Below, one piece after another: positions 16,920 through 26,910 of a DNA stretch of 64,000 nucleotides. The translations under genes were made by a program, and so were the position numbers. Source of the DNA: Clostridia bacterium (GTDB lineage: Bacteria > Bacillota > Clostridia > Christensenellales > CAG-138); NCBI GenBank assembly GCA_017619735.1, contig JAFZRT010000040.1, positions 1 to 64,000 on the forward strand. The letters are read 5' to 3'. Position 1 is the first letter of the stretch. Each line of letters opens with the position of its first letter. The notes beneath the pieces are model-generated. The model searched no databases and was not told the origin of the DNA. It was given only the letters and a program-made list of their open reading frames with translations.

Positions 16920-17817
16920 ATTTATGCCTCCTTGATTCTATCGCTTCGTTTACGATCTTGACGTATCTTGAATAACGTTCCTTATCGACGCGGCCTTCCG
17001 CGACCGCCTGTTTTACTGCGCAGTCCGGCTCCGAGATATGCATGCACCCGATGAACCGGCACATGCCCCCGTACTCCCCGAACTCGCGGTACATGCGGGG
17101 GATCTCCTCCGGCTCCGCCGGCACGGTCTCCAGCATGCTGAAGCCGGGCGTATCGGCGATGAGCCCGCCCCCCGGCATGGGGATCAGCTCCGCATGCCTC
17201 GTGGTGTGGCGGCCGCGCTCGGTCTTTTGGGAGAGCTCGCCAGTTTTGAGCTCGAGCCCGAGGAGGGTATTGAGCAGCGACGATTTGCCGACCGCAGACT
17301 GCCCTGCGAGGCATATCGTCTTTCCGGACAGCAGCTCGCGGAGCTCGTCCATGCCGTATCCTGTCTCGGCCGAAACGGCGACGATATCGTCGAGCGCGCC
17401 GGCGTACTGCTTCATGATATCGGCGCAGGCGCCGTTTGCGCCTTCGTCGCATTTGTTTATAACGAGCACGGGCCTTATATGCTGCTTCGCGCAGTAGAGC
17501 AGGAGCTTGTCGGCAAGCTCCGGATCGGGCTCCGGCTCCCTTGCCGAGAGCACGATGAGGAGCATATCGACGTTCGCTATCGCGGGACGCAGGAGCTCGT
17601 TCTCACGCGGGGAGATGGCTTTGAGATACCCTTCGCCCTTTTTGTCGACGGTGAGCTCCACCATGTCTCCCGGGAGCGGGGTCTCCCCGTGTTTGCGGAA
17701 AAGGCCCCTCGCCTTGCAGACGTATCTTTTGCCGTCGCCGCAGAGCACCGTGTAGAAGCCCCCGACGCCCTTTATTATCCTGCCGTGCCTGATCTGCTCC
17801 AATCGTTCCTCCGTCAT
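16912..17817 (-). CDS. rsgA: Ribosome small-subunit-dependent GTPase A
   Basis: Circularly permuted GTPase for 30S maturation. 301 residues from the ATG at 17817, which overlaps the prkC stop as ATGA; a longer frame upstream is rejected. An OB-fold N-terminus precedes the permuted GTPase, with G4 VINKCD, then G1 [12 protein letters not shown] and G3 DTPGF. The C-terminal zinc finger has [14 protein letters not shown]. It lies between prkC and rpe. Confidence 0.95.
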   Translation of the reverse strand: MTEERLEQIRHGRIIKGVGGFYTVLCGDGKRYVCKARGLFRKHGETPLPGDMVELTVDKKGEGYLKAISPRENELLRPAIANVDMLLIVLSAREPEPDPELADKLLLYCAKQHIRPVLVINKCDEGANGACADIMKQYAGALDDIVAVSAETGYGMDELRELLSGKTICLAGQSAVGKSSLLNTLLGLELKTGELSQKTERGRHTTRHAELIPMPGGGLIADTPGFSMLETVPAEPEEIPRMYREFGEYGGMCRFIGCMHISEPDCAVKQAVAEGRVDKERYSRYVKIVNEAIESRRHKYD

Positions 17818-19685
17818 TCGAAACTGCGGGTAAAGCTCGTATAGATCTTGCCGTTTACGTAGATCTTGCAGGTGAAATTGCCGCTCTTCCAATAGCGGCC
17901 GGTGAACGGGATCGAATACGTCCCGCTCTCATAATCGCCGCGGTAAAGCACGATCTCGCCTATGTCGGTGACTATCGTGAACACCACGTCGTTGGTCTCG
18001 TCGCTCAATATCACGTTTTCGGAAAACTCCGCCTTGTAGCCGCCCTTGTTGGTCATCTGCATCTTGAGCTCCACGGTGACGGTATCGAATATGATATCCA
18101 TGCCGCCGGAGGGGCTCTGGTCGACTATGACGTAGTCCGAATAGACGATGTTCCCGTCGGAATAATTGCCGACTGTGATGCGGTAATCCGTGATGCCGGC
18201 TTCCTCGAGAAGGTCTATCGCCTCGTTCACGTCCCTGCCTGTGAGCTCGGGCATCTTTACCGCTTCGTAGGACGCCTCGCGGCAGACGGTTATCGCGACG
18301 GTGTCGCCCATCATGACCGTCTCATTGGGATCGACGGACTGGTGTATTACCGTGCCGACCGGCTCCGAGGACGCCTGATACTCGATCTGTTTCGAGAGCT
18401 GAAGGCCGACCGCCTCGAGCGCGCGCTTGGCCTCCTCGACCGTCATGCCGTAAAGGCTCGGCACGGTGGTCGTCTCCATGCCGGAGCTCACCGTGACATA
18501 TACGACGGAGCCGGGCTTGGCCTTTGTCTGCGCCTCGGGTTCCTGTCCGCAGACGACGCCCGCGCTGTATTCGTCGGACGCCTCGTAGCCGGAGACCTCG
18601 AGCTGGAAGCCCCTGTTCTCGGCGTACACGCGCGCCGCCTGCTCGGTGTAGCCGAGGAAGCTCGGGACCTTGCTGTAGTCGGTCTTGCTCTTCGACATGG
18701 AGATTATGAACATTATGAGGAACACGGCGATGATGCCGACGACACTGCCGATAACGGCGATGAGCGGCAGATGCTCCTGCAGGAAGCCCCGCTTTTCGTC
18801 CTCGGACAGGGTCTGACCGTCGGAGTGCGCGCCGGACTTTTTCACCCTTGCGAAACGGGAATGCGGGTTTTTGAGCGCGTGCATGAGATCGTCGCACATC
18901 TCGGCGGCGCTCGAGTATCTGACGCTCCTGTCCTTCGCGGTGGCCTTTGCCACGACGTCGCTCAGAGCGACGGAGATATGGCTGTCCGCCTCGTGCAGGG
19001 GGACTATCTCCTCGTTTATGTGCTTCAGCGCGACCTGCACCGCGTTCTCGCCGGAGAAGGGCGGCTCGCCCGTAAGCATCTCGTAGAGCATTATGCCCGC
19101 GGAATAGAGGTCGGTCTGCTCGTCGACCGTCTCGCCCTTCGCCTGTTCGGGGGAGATGTAATAGACGGAGCCCATGGCCTCCTTGCCGTCGTAGGTCTTG
19201 GTCGCGTTGCCGGCGAACTTGGCTATGCCGAAGTCGGTGAGCTTTATGCAGCCGTCATCGGTTATCATGATGTTCTGGGGCTTTACGTCGCGGTGTATGA
19301 GCCCCTTCTTATGCGCGTGGTCGAGACCTTCCAGCACGTCGGCGACTATGCCCACGGCCTCCTCCGGATCGAACCTGCCGCGCTCGTCCATGAGGTCGCG
19401 GAGCGTCTTTCCGTCGACGTATTCGAGCACGAGATAGTGGACGTCGCCGTCGCTGCCCATATCGTAGAGGGTCACGACGTGTTCGTTTTTGAGGGAGACC
19501 ATGGCCTGCGCCTCGCGGGTGAGCCTTCTCAGATATAGCGGGTCGCCGCTGTATTCCTGCTTGAGGACCTTTATTGCGACAATGCGGTTTTCCTGCAGGT
19601 CTATCGCCTTATAGACGTCGGCCATGCCGCCGCTGCCAACCTTGTTGAGTATCCTGTATCTGCCGTTAAGAATGCGTTCGGTCAT
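17814..19685 (-). CDS. prkC: Ser/Thr protein kinase with PASTA domains (PrkC type)
   Basis: Membrane kinase that senses peptidoglycan fragments and regulates cell wall, division or germination. 623 residues: kinase domain (about 1-270) with KVGSGGMADVYKA, HRDVKPQNIM and DFGIAKF; one transmembrane helix (about 310-335); three PASTA repeats (about 345-545), each with a YxxGxVxxQxP-like turn; and a C-terminal beta-rich region. All catalytic residues are intact. Its start overlaps the stop of the phosphatase gene, and the pair forms a reversible phosphorylation module. Confidence 0.95.
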   Translation of the reverse strand: MTERILNGRYRILNKVGSGGMADVYKAIDLQENRIVAIKVLKQEYSGDPLYLRRLTREAQAMVSLKNEHVVTLYDMGSDGDVHYLVLEYVDGKTLRDLMDERGRFDPEEAVGIVADVLEGLDHAHKKGLIHRDVKPQNIMITDDGCIKLTDFGIAKFAGNATKTYDGKEAMGSVYYISPEQAKGETVDEQTDLYSAGIMLYEMLTGEPPFSGENAVQVALKHINEEIVPLHEADSHISVALSDVVAKATAKDRSVRYSSAAEMCDDLMHALKNPHSRFARVKKSGAHSDGQTLSEDEKRGFLQEHLPLIAVIGSVVGIIAVFLIMFIISMSKSKTDYSKVPSFLGYTEQAARVYAENRGFQLEVSGYEASDEYSAGVVCGQEPEAQTKAKPGSVVYVTVSSGMETTTVPSLYGMTVEEAKRALEAVGLQLSKQIEYQASSEPVGTVIHQSVDPNETVMMGDTVAITVCREASYEAVKMPELTGRDVNEAIDLLEEAGITDYRITVGNYSDGNIVYSDYVIVDQSPSGGMDIIFDTVTVELKMQMTNKGGYKAEFSENVILSDETNDVVFTIVTDIGEIVLYRGDYESGTYSIPFTGRYWKSGNFTCKIYVNGKIYTSFTRSFE

Positions 19686-20410
19686 GCCCCGACCTCCTCA
19701 TTCTTCACCAGTACGACGGTGATGTTATCGGTCGAGCCGTTCTCCATTGCAAGGTCGAAGAGCCTGTCGCAGCACTCCAGAAGATCGCCGGTCGTCCTGA
19801 ATATCTGTTCGGCCTCGGCGTCGTCGACGGAGCCGCAGAGCCCGTCCGAGCAGAGCATGAGCACGTCGCCGCGTTTCCAGCTCCTGACGCCGGCGTCCGC
19901 CTTTTCGAAGCGGGAGGTGCCGACCGCCCTCGTTACGAGGTTGCGCTGGGGATGGTCCTTCGCCTGCTCCTCGGTGATGAGGCCGGAGGAAATGAGCTCC
20001 TGCACGTAGGAATGGTCCCTCGTGATCCTGCGAAGCTTCCTGCCGTCGAAATGATAGAGCCGGCTGTCGCCTATGTTTGCGACCGTGTATTTGTCGGGGG
20101 CGAGCAGCGCCATAACGACGGTGGTGCCCATGCCCGTGTATTCGTCATGGGTCATCGCCATTTCGAAAACGGTGCGGTTGGCCTCGTTCATGGCCTGACG
20201 GAGCAGAGTGATGGTGCTCATGCCGCACTCGGCGGAGTTCACGTAATCGGCTATCTTGCCGATCGCGGTGGAGCTTGCCACCTCGCCCGCTATATGGCCG
20301 CCCATTCCGTCGGCTACTATAACGATCGGCCTCGCGCCGTCCTGCGGCACGAAGAACGAATCTTCATTGTTGTTGCGGAGACCTTTGTCCGAACGATAGG
20401 CATATATCAT
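19682..20410 (-). CDS. prpC: PP2C-family Ser/Thr phosphatase (Stp/PrpC)
   Basis: Mn-dependent protein phosphatase that reverses PrkC phosphorylation. 242 residues, normal length. The PP2C metal-binding motifs are VADGMGGHIAGEVAS, NIGDSRLYHFDG, SDGLCGSVDD and STDNITVVLV. It overlaps rlmN and prkC by 4 nt each (ATGA), giving tight translational coupling. Confidence 0.95.
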   Translation of the reverse strand: MIYAYRSDKGLRNNNEDSFFVPQDGARPIVIVADGMGGHIAGEVASSTAIGKIADYVNSAECGMSTITLLRQAMNEANRTVFEMAMTHDEYTGMGTTVVMALLAPDKYTVANIGDSRLYHFDGRKLRRITRDHSYVQELISSGLITEEQAKDHPQRNLVTRAVGTSRFEKADAGVRSWKRGDVLMLCSDGLCGSVDDAEAEQIFRTTGDLLECCDRLFDLAMENGSTDNITVVLVKNEEVGA

Positions 20411-21465
20411 ACGCCTTCCTCCTTTTGGGATCCTATATGTTTATTGCGCAGCTGACCGCATGCGCCGTCAATGTCCGTGCCGAGTTCCCTTCTGACCGTG
20501 GCGGAGACGTGCAGTCTCTCCAGCAGCGCCGCGAACTGCGCCGCTCTGCCGCGCGTGACGCCGTTTAAGCTGCGTTCCTTGACGCTGTTTAGGGGGATGA
20601 GGTTCACATGGCAGTTGATGCCGCGAAGGAGCTTCGCGAGCTCGTGCGCATCGTCGTCGCTCGAATTGACGCCCTCGATCAGAGCGTATTCGAATATCAC
20701 CCTTCGCCCGGTAACGTCGGCGTAATGCTTCGCCGCGGGGATGAGCTCCGAGAGCGAATACGCGTTGGCGATGGGCATCGTCTTCCTGCGGAGCTCGTCG
20801 TTGGGCGCGTGCAGCGATATGCAGAGCGTGATATGCGGCGCATCCTCCGTAAAGCTGTAAATGCGCGGGACTATGCCGCAGGTGGAGACGGAGATGTTCC
20901 TGGGGCTGATGCCGAGCCCGTCGGCCGCGGTCGCCCTTTTAAGGAACTTGATCGTATTGTCGTAATTGTCGAGCGGTTCGCCGCAGCCCATCATGACTAT
21001 ATTGGTCACCGTGCGCTTTTTGTCGGCGGCGGTCGGGATATGCCTTTCGACGGCGGTCACCTCGGAAAGCATCTCCCCCGCTGTTAAGTCCCTCACCTTT
21101 CCGTTCAGCGTGGAGGCGCAGAACGCGCAGCCCATGCGGCAGCCGACCTGGCTAGATATGCAGAGCGTTTTGCCGTAGGAATAGCTCATGAGCACGCCCT
21201 CGACGATGTTGCCGTCGTCGAGCTTGAAGAGGAACTTGAGCGTATCGTCCTTCTGCGAGCGGCGCTCGTCGATTATCTCAGCTCCGCCGAACGGGTATGC
21301 GGAGAGCTTTTCGCGCAGGGAAAGCGGAATATTCGTCATCTCGTCGGGGCGGTATCCGCGCGCGAGCCAGGAGAGCACCTGCTTTGCGCGGAACGCGGGT
21401 TCGCCGAGTTCCGCAAGCAGAGCTTTCAGCTCGTCGTATTCGATCGAAGCAAGTTCAGCTGGCAT
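20407..21465 (-). CDS. rlmN: 23S rRNA (adenine-2503-C2)/tRNA-A37 methyltransferase RlmN
   Basis: Radical SAM methyltransferase acting on A2503 of 23S rRNA and A37 of some tRNAs. 352 residues. The [4Fe-4S] motif is SSQVGCRMGCAFCAS, and the methyl-carrying C-terminal cysteine lies in GTDIDGACGQL. MGCGEPLDNYDN is the family's GEP region. It starts one base after the rsmB stop in the Firmicute rsmB-rlmN-prpC-prkC order. Confidence 0.95.
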   Translation of the reverse strand: MPAELASIEYDELKALLAELGEPAFRAKQVLSWLARGYRPDEMTNIPLSLREKLSAYPFGGAEIIDERRSQKDDTLKFLFKLDDGNIVEGVLMSYSYGKTLCISSQVGCRMGCAFCASTLNGKVRDLTAGEMLSEVTAVERHIPTAADKKRTVTNIVMMGCGEPLDNYDNTIKFLKRATAADGLGISPRNISVSTCGIVPRIYSFTEDAPHITLCISLHAPNDELRRKTMPIANAYSLSELIPAAKHYADVTGRRVIFEYALIEGVNSSDDDAHELAKLLRGINCHVNLIPLNSVKERSLNGVTRGRAAQFAALLERLHVSATVRRELGTDIDGACGQLRNKHIGSQKEEGV

Positions 21466-21466
21466 C

Positions 21467-22780
21467 TCACACCGTCCTTATGAGTCTTGCGATAAAGAAT
21501 CCTTCCGTCCCGTCGACGTTCGGGAACAGCTGGAGCATCCCGTCCCTTCCGCGCTCCGCGAGCGTCTCCGGCAGGTACGGTGCGAGCGATCCCAACGAAA
21601 AACCTTCGTTTTCATTGAGGAATCTTTCTATCACGCGCTCGTTCTCGCGCTCGGAGACGGTGCAGGTCGAATAGACCAGCGCGCCGCCGGGCTTTAAGCA
21701 GCGGGAACAGGCGCGGAGTATATTCAGCTGGAGCGAGGAAAGCTCCTCTACGGAACTCTCCGTCCTCCTGTAGCGGGCGTCGGGCTTGGAGCCGCCGCCC
21801 AATCCCGAGCAAGGCACGTCGCACAGCACCGCGTCGAAGCTGCCGAAGAGGCCCTCGTCGGGGACCGAAGCGTCGCGTACGCTGCATTCGGCGTTCGTCA
21901 CGCGGAGGCGTTCGAGCGTATTGCGGATCAGCTCGACCCTGTGGGGATGGACGTCCCAGGCGGAGATGCTGCCCGTGCGCTCCATGAGATCCGCCATGTA
22001 CGCGGTCTTGCCGCCGGGAGCGGCGCAGGCATCGAGCACCCTCATCCCCTTTGAAAGGCCGAGGCAGCGGCAGGCGAGCATCGCGCTCTCCGACTGGACG
22101 GTCATGCGGCCGTCGGCAAAGAGTTCGTCAGCGGCGATATTTCCGCTGAAGCTCTCCGCTACTACGGCGTCGGGGACCAGCGAGCTTTCGCGGAAAGCCG
22201 CGCCCATCGCGTCGAGGTGCTTCCTTAGCTCGTCCGCGCCATGGGGATAAACCGCGCGAAGGGAAATGCCCTCCGCCTTTTTGAGGAGCAGCGCCTCGGT
22301 AAAGGTCTCTCCGTATCTTGCGGCGTATTCGCGGATCATGAAATCGGGATACCCGCTGAGTATCGCCATCCTTGCCGTGAAATCGTCGGGCAGAGCCGGG
22401 AGCGTCCCCGCCTGCCTGTCGCGGGCGACGGAGCGCATCACCGCGTTCACAAAGCCCGTGAGCTTGGATTTCCCTATCTCGCGCGAGAGCGCGGCCGTCC
22501 TGTTGCAGACGGCGTGATCCGGCGCGTCCATGAACATCAGCTCCGCTATGCCGAGCCGGAGCACGTTCCTGATCGAGGTGTGCACCCTGCCCTTTGAATA
22601 GCTGTCGATGAGAAAATCGCAGTAATTGAGGTTCTCCACCGCGGTATAGACCAGCGCGGTCAATCGGCCGACGTCGCTCGTACGAACGTCCGAAAGCCCC
22701 TCCTTAAGGGCGAGGTTGGCGTACGCGCCTTCCTGCGTGATCCTTGTCAGTATGTTGAATGCTGTCCTCTCGGCCGTCAT
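21467..22780 (-). CDS. rsmB: 16S rRNA (cytosine-967-C5)-methyltransferase
   Basis: 437 residues from the ATG at 22780, which overlaps the fmt stop (ATGA). A longer open frame upstream is only the antisense extension into fmt. The N-terminal NusB-like RNA-binding domain (ERTAFNILTRI onward) is followed by a SAM methyltransferase domain with CAAPGGKTAYM (motif I), catalytic cysteine in DVPCSGLGGG (motif IV) and the second cysteine in YSTCTVSEREN (motif VI). It is part of the def-fmt-rsmB chain. Confidence 0.94.
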   Translation of the reverse strand: MTAERTAFNILTRITQEGAYANLALKEGLSDVRTSDVGRLTALVYTAVENLNYCDFLIDSYSKGRVHTSIRNVLRLGIAELMFMDAPDHAVCNRTAALSREIGKSKLTGFVNAVMRSVARDRQAGTLPALPDDFTARMAILSGYPDFMIREYAARYGETFTEALLLKKAEGISLRAVYPHGADELRKHLDAMGAAFRESSLVPDAVVAESFSGNIAADELFADGRMTVQSESAMLACRCLGLSKGMRVLDACAAPGGKTAYMADLMERTGSISAWDVHPHRVELIRNTLERLRVTNAECSVRDASVPDEGLFGSFDAVLCDVPCSGLGGGSKPDARYRRTESSVEELSSLQLNILRACSRCLKPGGALVYSTCTVSERENERVIERFLNENEGFSLGSLAPYLPETLAERGRDGMLQLFPNVDGTEGFFIARLIRTV

Positions 22781-23718
22781 TGCCCGAGGACCTTTCCAAG
22801 CATGTTCCTGCTGTTGAGCGCCGCGCGCGCCTCCATGCGCCTTGAGCCGGCGAACTGGAGCTCGCGTATCTCTATCAGCCCGTCCGAGCATTTGACGAAC
22901 AGGCCCCGCTTGCTGTCGGCGATAACGCACTCGCCGATCCGGGCGCAGGAATGATCGCATTCGATATCGGGGCATTTCGCCGTTTCGTAGACCTTGACGG
23001 GCATGCCGTCCAGCAGTGTGAACGCCGTCGGCGCGGGGTTCATGCCCCTGACGAGATCGTGCACCTGCGCAGCGGTCTTTGAAAAATCTATCTGCGCCAT
23101 GAACTTTTTGATCATACCGCACCTGGTCGCGTCCTCTTCGCGCTGGGGCGTGCGGGTCAGAGTGCCGTCCTCAAGCGCGGCTATGGTCTCGCGCAGGAGG
23201 GCGGCGCCCATAACGGACAGACGCATATAAAGCTCCCCCGCGGTCTCGTTTTCGCCTATCTCGGTCTCCCGCTGCATGAGGATATCGCCGGTATCGAGGC
23301 CGATATCCGTCATCATGGTCGTAACGCCGGTGATCTTTTCGCCGTTGACGACCGACCACTGGATGGGCGCGGCGCCGCGGTATTTCGGAAGCAGACTGCC
23401 GTGTACGTTGATGCAGCCGTACTTGGGGATGGAGAGGTTTTCGGCGGAGAGTATCTGCCCGAAAGCGGCGGTGACCATGAGATCCGGCGCGAACCCGCGC
23501 AGAGCGGCGACGCCTTCCGCGTCCCTTATGCGGCTGAATTGATACACGGGAAGCCCGTTCGCAATCGCTATGAGCTTCACCGGAGGCATGGCAAGGCCGT
23601 GCCCCCTGTCCTTGGGACGGTCGGGCTGGGTGAAAACCGCTATATCGTGCCCGTCTGCCGCAAGCATTTCAAGCGAGGGCAGAGCGAATTCGGGCGTTCC
23701 CAGAAAAGCTATCTTCAT
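22777..23718 (-). CDS. fmt: Methionyl-tRNA formyltransferase
   Basis: Formylates initiator Met-tRNA using 10-formyl-THF. 313 residues, standard. MKIAFLGTPEFALPSLEML starts the hydrolase fold. The catalytic region reads INVHGSLLPKYRGAAPIQW and TDIGLDTGDI, and the C-terminal OB-like domain is complete. It is nine nt from def and overlaps rsmB. Confidence 0.96.
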   Translation of the reverse strand: MKIAFLGTPEFALPSLEMLAADGHDIAVFTQPDRPKDRGHGLAMPPVKLIAIANGLPVYQFSRIRDAEGVAALRGFAPDLMVTAAFGQILSAENLSIPKYGCINVHGSLLPKYRGAAPIQWSVVNGEKITGVTTMMTDIGLDTGDILMQRETEIGENETAGELYMRLSVMGAALLRETIAALEDGTLTRTPQREEDATRCGMIKKFMAQIDFSKTAAQVHDLVRGMNPAPTAFTLLDGMPVKVYETAKCPDIECDHSCARIGECVIADSKRGLFVKCSDGLIEIRELQFAGSRRMEARAALNSRNMLGKVLGQ

Positions 23719-23727
23719 CTTATCGGA

Positions 23728-24201
23728 TCAATCCTCTTTCGCTTCGTCGGGAGTGGGTATCACGAGGGTCTTGTAGACCCTGCCGTCGAGATGGTCGCAC
23801 TCGTGGAGCATGGCCCTTGCAAGGAGGCCTTCGCCGCGGCGCTCGAACACCTCGCCGTTCCTGTCAAGGGCGCGCATGACCGCGACGCGCGGCCTTACGA
23901 CGTAGCCCTGCTCGTCCGGGAAGGACAGGCAGCCCTCCATGCCGCCCTGTTCGCCCTCGGTATAGATTATCTCGGGATTTATCGCCTCGATGAGGTCGTT
24001 CCTGTCCTCGCTGCAGTCGATGACGACAACGCGGCGGAGTATCCCCACCTGGGGCGCGGCAAGACCGCAGCCGTCCGCATCGTACATGGTCTCGGCCATG
24101 TCGTCGAGCAGCTGCCACAGTTTTTCATCAAAGCCCTTCACGGGTTTCGAGACCTTATAGAGGCAGGCGGCGTCGCCTGTCTGTATCTTTCTGATAGCCA
24201 T
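23728..24201 (-). CDS. def: Peptide deformylase
   Basis: Removes the N-formyl group from nascent proteins. 157 residues from the ATG at 24201 (MAIRKIQTG); the longer frame is not conserved. All three motifs are intact: GCGLAAPQVG, EGCLSFP and the metal-binding HECDHLDG. It is the first gene of the nine-gene operon that ends with the topoisomerase subunit. Confidence 0.96.
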   Translation of the reverse strand: MAIRKIQTGDAACLYKVSKPVKGFDEKLWQLLDDMAETMYDADGCGLAAPQVGILRRVVVIDCSEDRNDLIEAINPEIIYTEGEQGGMEGCLSFPDEQGYVVRPRVAVMRALDRNGEVFERRGEGLLARAMLHECDHLDGRVYKTLVIPTPDEAKED

Positions 24202-24274
24202 TACGCACCTCCTGATAATGCCCCGCTGGCGTTTTTTGCCGGGTGGGCATATTATCCACATATTAAATCATTTT

Positions 24275-24303
24275 ATTATAACACAAAAACAGTGAATGTT
24301 AAA
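24275..24303 (-). promoter_or_regulatory. Promoter of the def operon
   Basis: TTTAAC (24303-24298), 17-bp spacer, TATAAT (24280-24275), about 75 nt before def. Confidence 0.75.
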
Positions 24304-24386
24304 ATATATAAGTCGATTTTCTTCGGTTTTCAGCCGACAATTTTGCACGGCGCCGCAATTTCCAGACATTGTGCGCCGGGGCGTTA

Positions 24387-24415
24387 TTGCTAAATCGACA
24401 AAAATCCTGTATAAT
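24387..24415 (+). promoter_or_regulatory. Promoter of lon
   Basis: TTGCTA (24387-24392), 17-bp spacer, TATAAT (24410-24415). I looked for a CIRCE element or other heat-shock operator around it and found none. Confidence 0.75.
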
Positions 24416-24453
24416 CCACCTTACAGAGATATCATCGAAAGGAGCGAGACCGA

Positions 24454-26856
24454 TTGAGCGCATTATTTACAGGCCGTCTGCCCGTGGTGCCGCTTCGCAG
24501 CATCGTCGCGATGCCCTATGTGCTTTTGAGCTTTGATATCGGAAAAGCCAGCAACGTCGCGGCGATAGACGCCGCCGTCGGGAACGACAAGAGGATAATC
24601 ATAGTCTGTCAGCGGGATCCCAAGTCCAACGACACGAGCAGGAGCAATCTGTTCGATCACGGCTGTATCTGCCGCATCAACAAGATAATAAAACTTCCCG
24701 AGGGGAATACGAGGATATTCGTGGAGGGCCAGACCCGCGCCCGCATCGACGATTATCTGCAGGAATCCCCGTACCTTATGGCGACCTTCACGGAGCTGGG
24801 CGACTACCCCTGCCCCTATGAGGAGGCGACGACCCTGCGTCAGATGATCTCGCGCAGGTTCCGCGATTTCTCCTTCGGCAACGGCAAAGCGCCGATAAAG
24901 AGCGTGATAGACTCCATCGAGGCGATACCCGACGACATCAGGTATACCTACAGCGTCGCCAATATCGTCATGCAGAGCTATGACGACAGGGAGAACTTCA
25001 TAGAGCAGGAGGACCAGTCGGCGAGATGTCTGAACCTCCTGACCGTTATGGCGAGAGAGGCCGAGTTCGCCAAGCTCACCCATAAGATCGAGGACGACGT
25101 CCGCCGCCAGATTGAAAAGAATCAGAAGGAATACTTCCTGCGCGAGCAGATACGCGCCATCCGAAAGGAGCTGGGCGAGAACGAGCAGACCGAGGCGGAC
25201 GAGTTCCGCGACAAGCTCGCCGCAAAGAAGCTCCCCGACGAGATACGCGACCGTATTTCCAGGGAAATAGAGCGTTTTTCGACATTGCCCGCGGGCTCTC
25301 ACGAGATGCCCTCCATGCGCACCTTCATCGAGTGCATGCTGGATCTGCCCTTCACCGAGACGAGCGAGGACAATCTCGACGTGAAGAACGCGCGCGCGAT
25401 ACTCGACCGCGACCATTACGGCCTCGAGAAGGTCAAGGAAAGGGTGCTCGAGCATCTCGCCGTTGCGCAGCTCACAGGCAAGGTCAACGGTCAGATAATC
25501 TGCTTCGTCGGCCCTCCCGGCGTCGGCAAGACCTCCATCTCCTCCTCCATCGCGGAGGCGCTCGGACGCAGATTCGTCCGAATGAGCCTCGGCGGAATCA
25601 AGGACGAGGCGGAGATCCGCGGCCACAGGCGCACCTATATCGGCGCTATGCCCGGCAGGATAATCGCCGCTATGCGCACAGCTGGGACGATCAATCCCGT
25701 GCTGCTCTTCGACGAGATAGACAAGCTCGCGAAGGACTATCAGGGCGATCCCTCCGCCGCGATGCTGGAGGTGCTTGACAGCGCGCAGAACTTCGCTTTC
25801 CGCGACCACTTCCTTGAAATGCCCTACGACCTTTCGAAGGTCATGTTCATCACCACGGCGAACAGTCTTTACGACATACCGGGCCCCCTGCGCGACCGCA
25901 TGGAGATAATCGAGGTGCCGAGCTATCTTGCGACGGAAAAGGTGCAGATCGCCATGCGCCACCTCATCCCCAAACAGCTTGAAAAGCACGGCCTTAAGAA
26001 GTCCATGCTGACCATACCCGAGCCGATAGTCGCGGATATCGTCGCCAAGTACACGCAGGAGGCGGGCGTCCGCTCGCTCGAAAGATGCATCGCGTCCGTA
26101 TGCCGCAAGGCCGCGTGCGAGATCGCCGAGGGCAGGACCCGGATAAGGATGACGAAGGCGAAGCTCGAGGAATACCTCGGCGTGCCCAAATACATAGAGG
26201 ACGTCATCGAGAAGGAACCCGCGATCGGCCTTGTAAACGGGCTCGCGTGGACCTCCGTCGGCGGCTCCACAATGGAGATCGAAGTCGAGGTGCTTCCCGG
26301 CACTGGCCAGATACAGCTCACGGGAAAGCTCGGCGACGTCATGCAGGAGAGCGCGAAAGCCGCTATCACCTGCATAAGGGCGCACGCAGACGAGCTCGAT
26401 ATCCCCGCCGATTTCATGAAGACAACGGATATCCACATACACGTTCCGGAAGGCGCGGTGCCCAAGGACGGTCCCTCCGCAGGTATCGCCCTGCTCACCG
26501 CCGTCGCGAGCGCGCTGACGCATATACCCGTCCGGGCGAAGCTTGCCATGACCGGCGAGATCACGCTCCGCGGAAGGGTGCTGCCCATCGGAGGTCTGCG
26601 TGAAAAGCTGCTCGCGGCAGTCCGCGCCGGCGTCACCGACGTGCTCCTGCCCGAGTCCAACCGCAAGGATCTTGAGGACGTGCCCGACGATATCCTTGCG
26701 AAGCTGCGCATAGTCCACGTGAAGAACGCGGGCGAAGTGCTGAAAAACGCGCTCGTGCGGCTCCCCGAAAGGAAGTCCGCCGCGGCCGCGAAGGAAGGCG
26801 AACACATAGTCCTGCCAAAGGTCGGCACTGCGCAGCCGCCCGCCGTCAGAGTCTGA
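24454..26856 (+). CDS. lon: ATP-dependent protease Lon
   Basis: AAA+ serine protease that degrades misfolded and regulatory proteins. 800 residues: Lon N-terminal substrate domain (about 7-205), coiled-coil linker, AAA+ core with FVGPPGVGKTSISSS and LLFDEIDKL, and the protease domain with catalytic Ser in PKDGPSAGIA and Lys in LPIGGLREKLLA. The start is TTG at 24454, nine nt after AAGGAG, which fits the N-terminal alignment. It is followed by a strong terminator and is a single-gene transcript. Confidence 0.96.
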   Translation: MSALFTGRLPVVPLRSIVAMPYVLLSFDIGKASNVAAIDAAVGNDKRIIIVCQRDPKSNDTSRSNLFDHGCICRINKIIKLPEGNTRIFVEGQTRARIDDYLQESPYLMATFTELGDYPCPYEEATTLRQMISRRFRDFSFGNGKAPIKSVIDSIEAIPDDIRYTYSVANIVMQSYDDRENFIEQEDQSARCLNLLTVMAREAEFAKLTHKIEDDVRRQIEKNQKEYFLREQIRAIRKELGENEQTEADEFRDKLAAKKLPDEIRDRISREIERFSTLPAGSHEMPSMRTFIECMLDLPFTETSEDNLDVKNARAILDRDHYGLEKVKERVLEHLAVAQLTGKVNGQIICFVGPPGVGKTSISSSIAEALGRRFVRMSLGGIKDEAEIRGHRRTYIGAMPGRIIAAMRTAGTINPVLLFDEIDKLAKDYQGDPSAAMLEVLDSAQNFAFRDHFLEMPYDLSKVMFITTANSLYDIPGPLRDRMEIIEVPSYLATEKVQIAMRHLIPKQLEKHGLKKSMLTIPEPIVADIVAKYTQEAGVRSLERCIASVCRKAACEIAEGRTRIRMTKAKLEEYLGVPKYIEDVIEKEPAIGLVNGLAWTSVGGSTMEIEVEVLPGTGQIQLTGKLGDVMQESAKAAITCIRAHADELDIPADFMKTTDIHIHVPEGAVPKDGPSAGIALLTAVASALTHIPVRAKLAMTGEITLRGRVLPIGGLREKLLAAVRAGVTDVLLPESNRKDLEDVPDDILAKLRIVHVKNAGEVLKNALVRLPERKSAAAAKEGEHIVLPKVGTAQPPAVRV

Positions 26857-26870
26857 TCCCATACTCCCCC

Positions 26871-26896
26871 GCCCGCCCGAAAAGGCGGGCTTTTTC
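26871..26896 (+). terminator. Terminator of lon
   Basis: GCCCGCC / GGCGGGC stem with a short GAAAA-containing loop and a TTTTTCTT tail. Confidence 0.85.
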
Positions 26897-26910
26897 TTGC
26901 GGAAAATATA

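Noticed and set aside
22781-23122. Longer N-terminus for rsmB.
   Set aside because: The extra stretch lies within fmt in another frame, is Arg-rich and non-conserved; the ATG at 22780 overlaps the fmt stop as ATGA.
24281-24453. Heat-shock operator (CIRCE or similar) upstream of lon.
   Set aside because: No TTAGCACTC-type inverted repeat found; only a normal promoter is visible.
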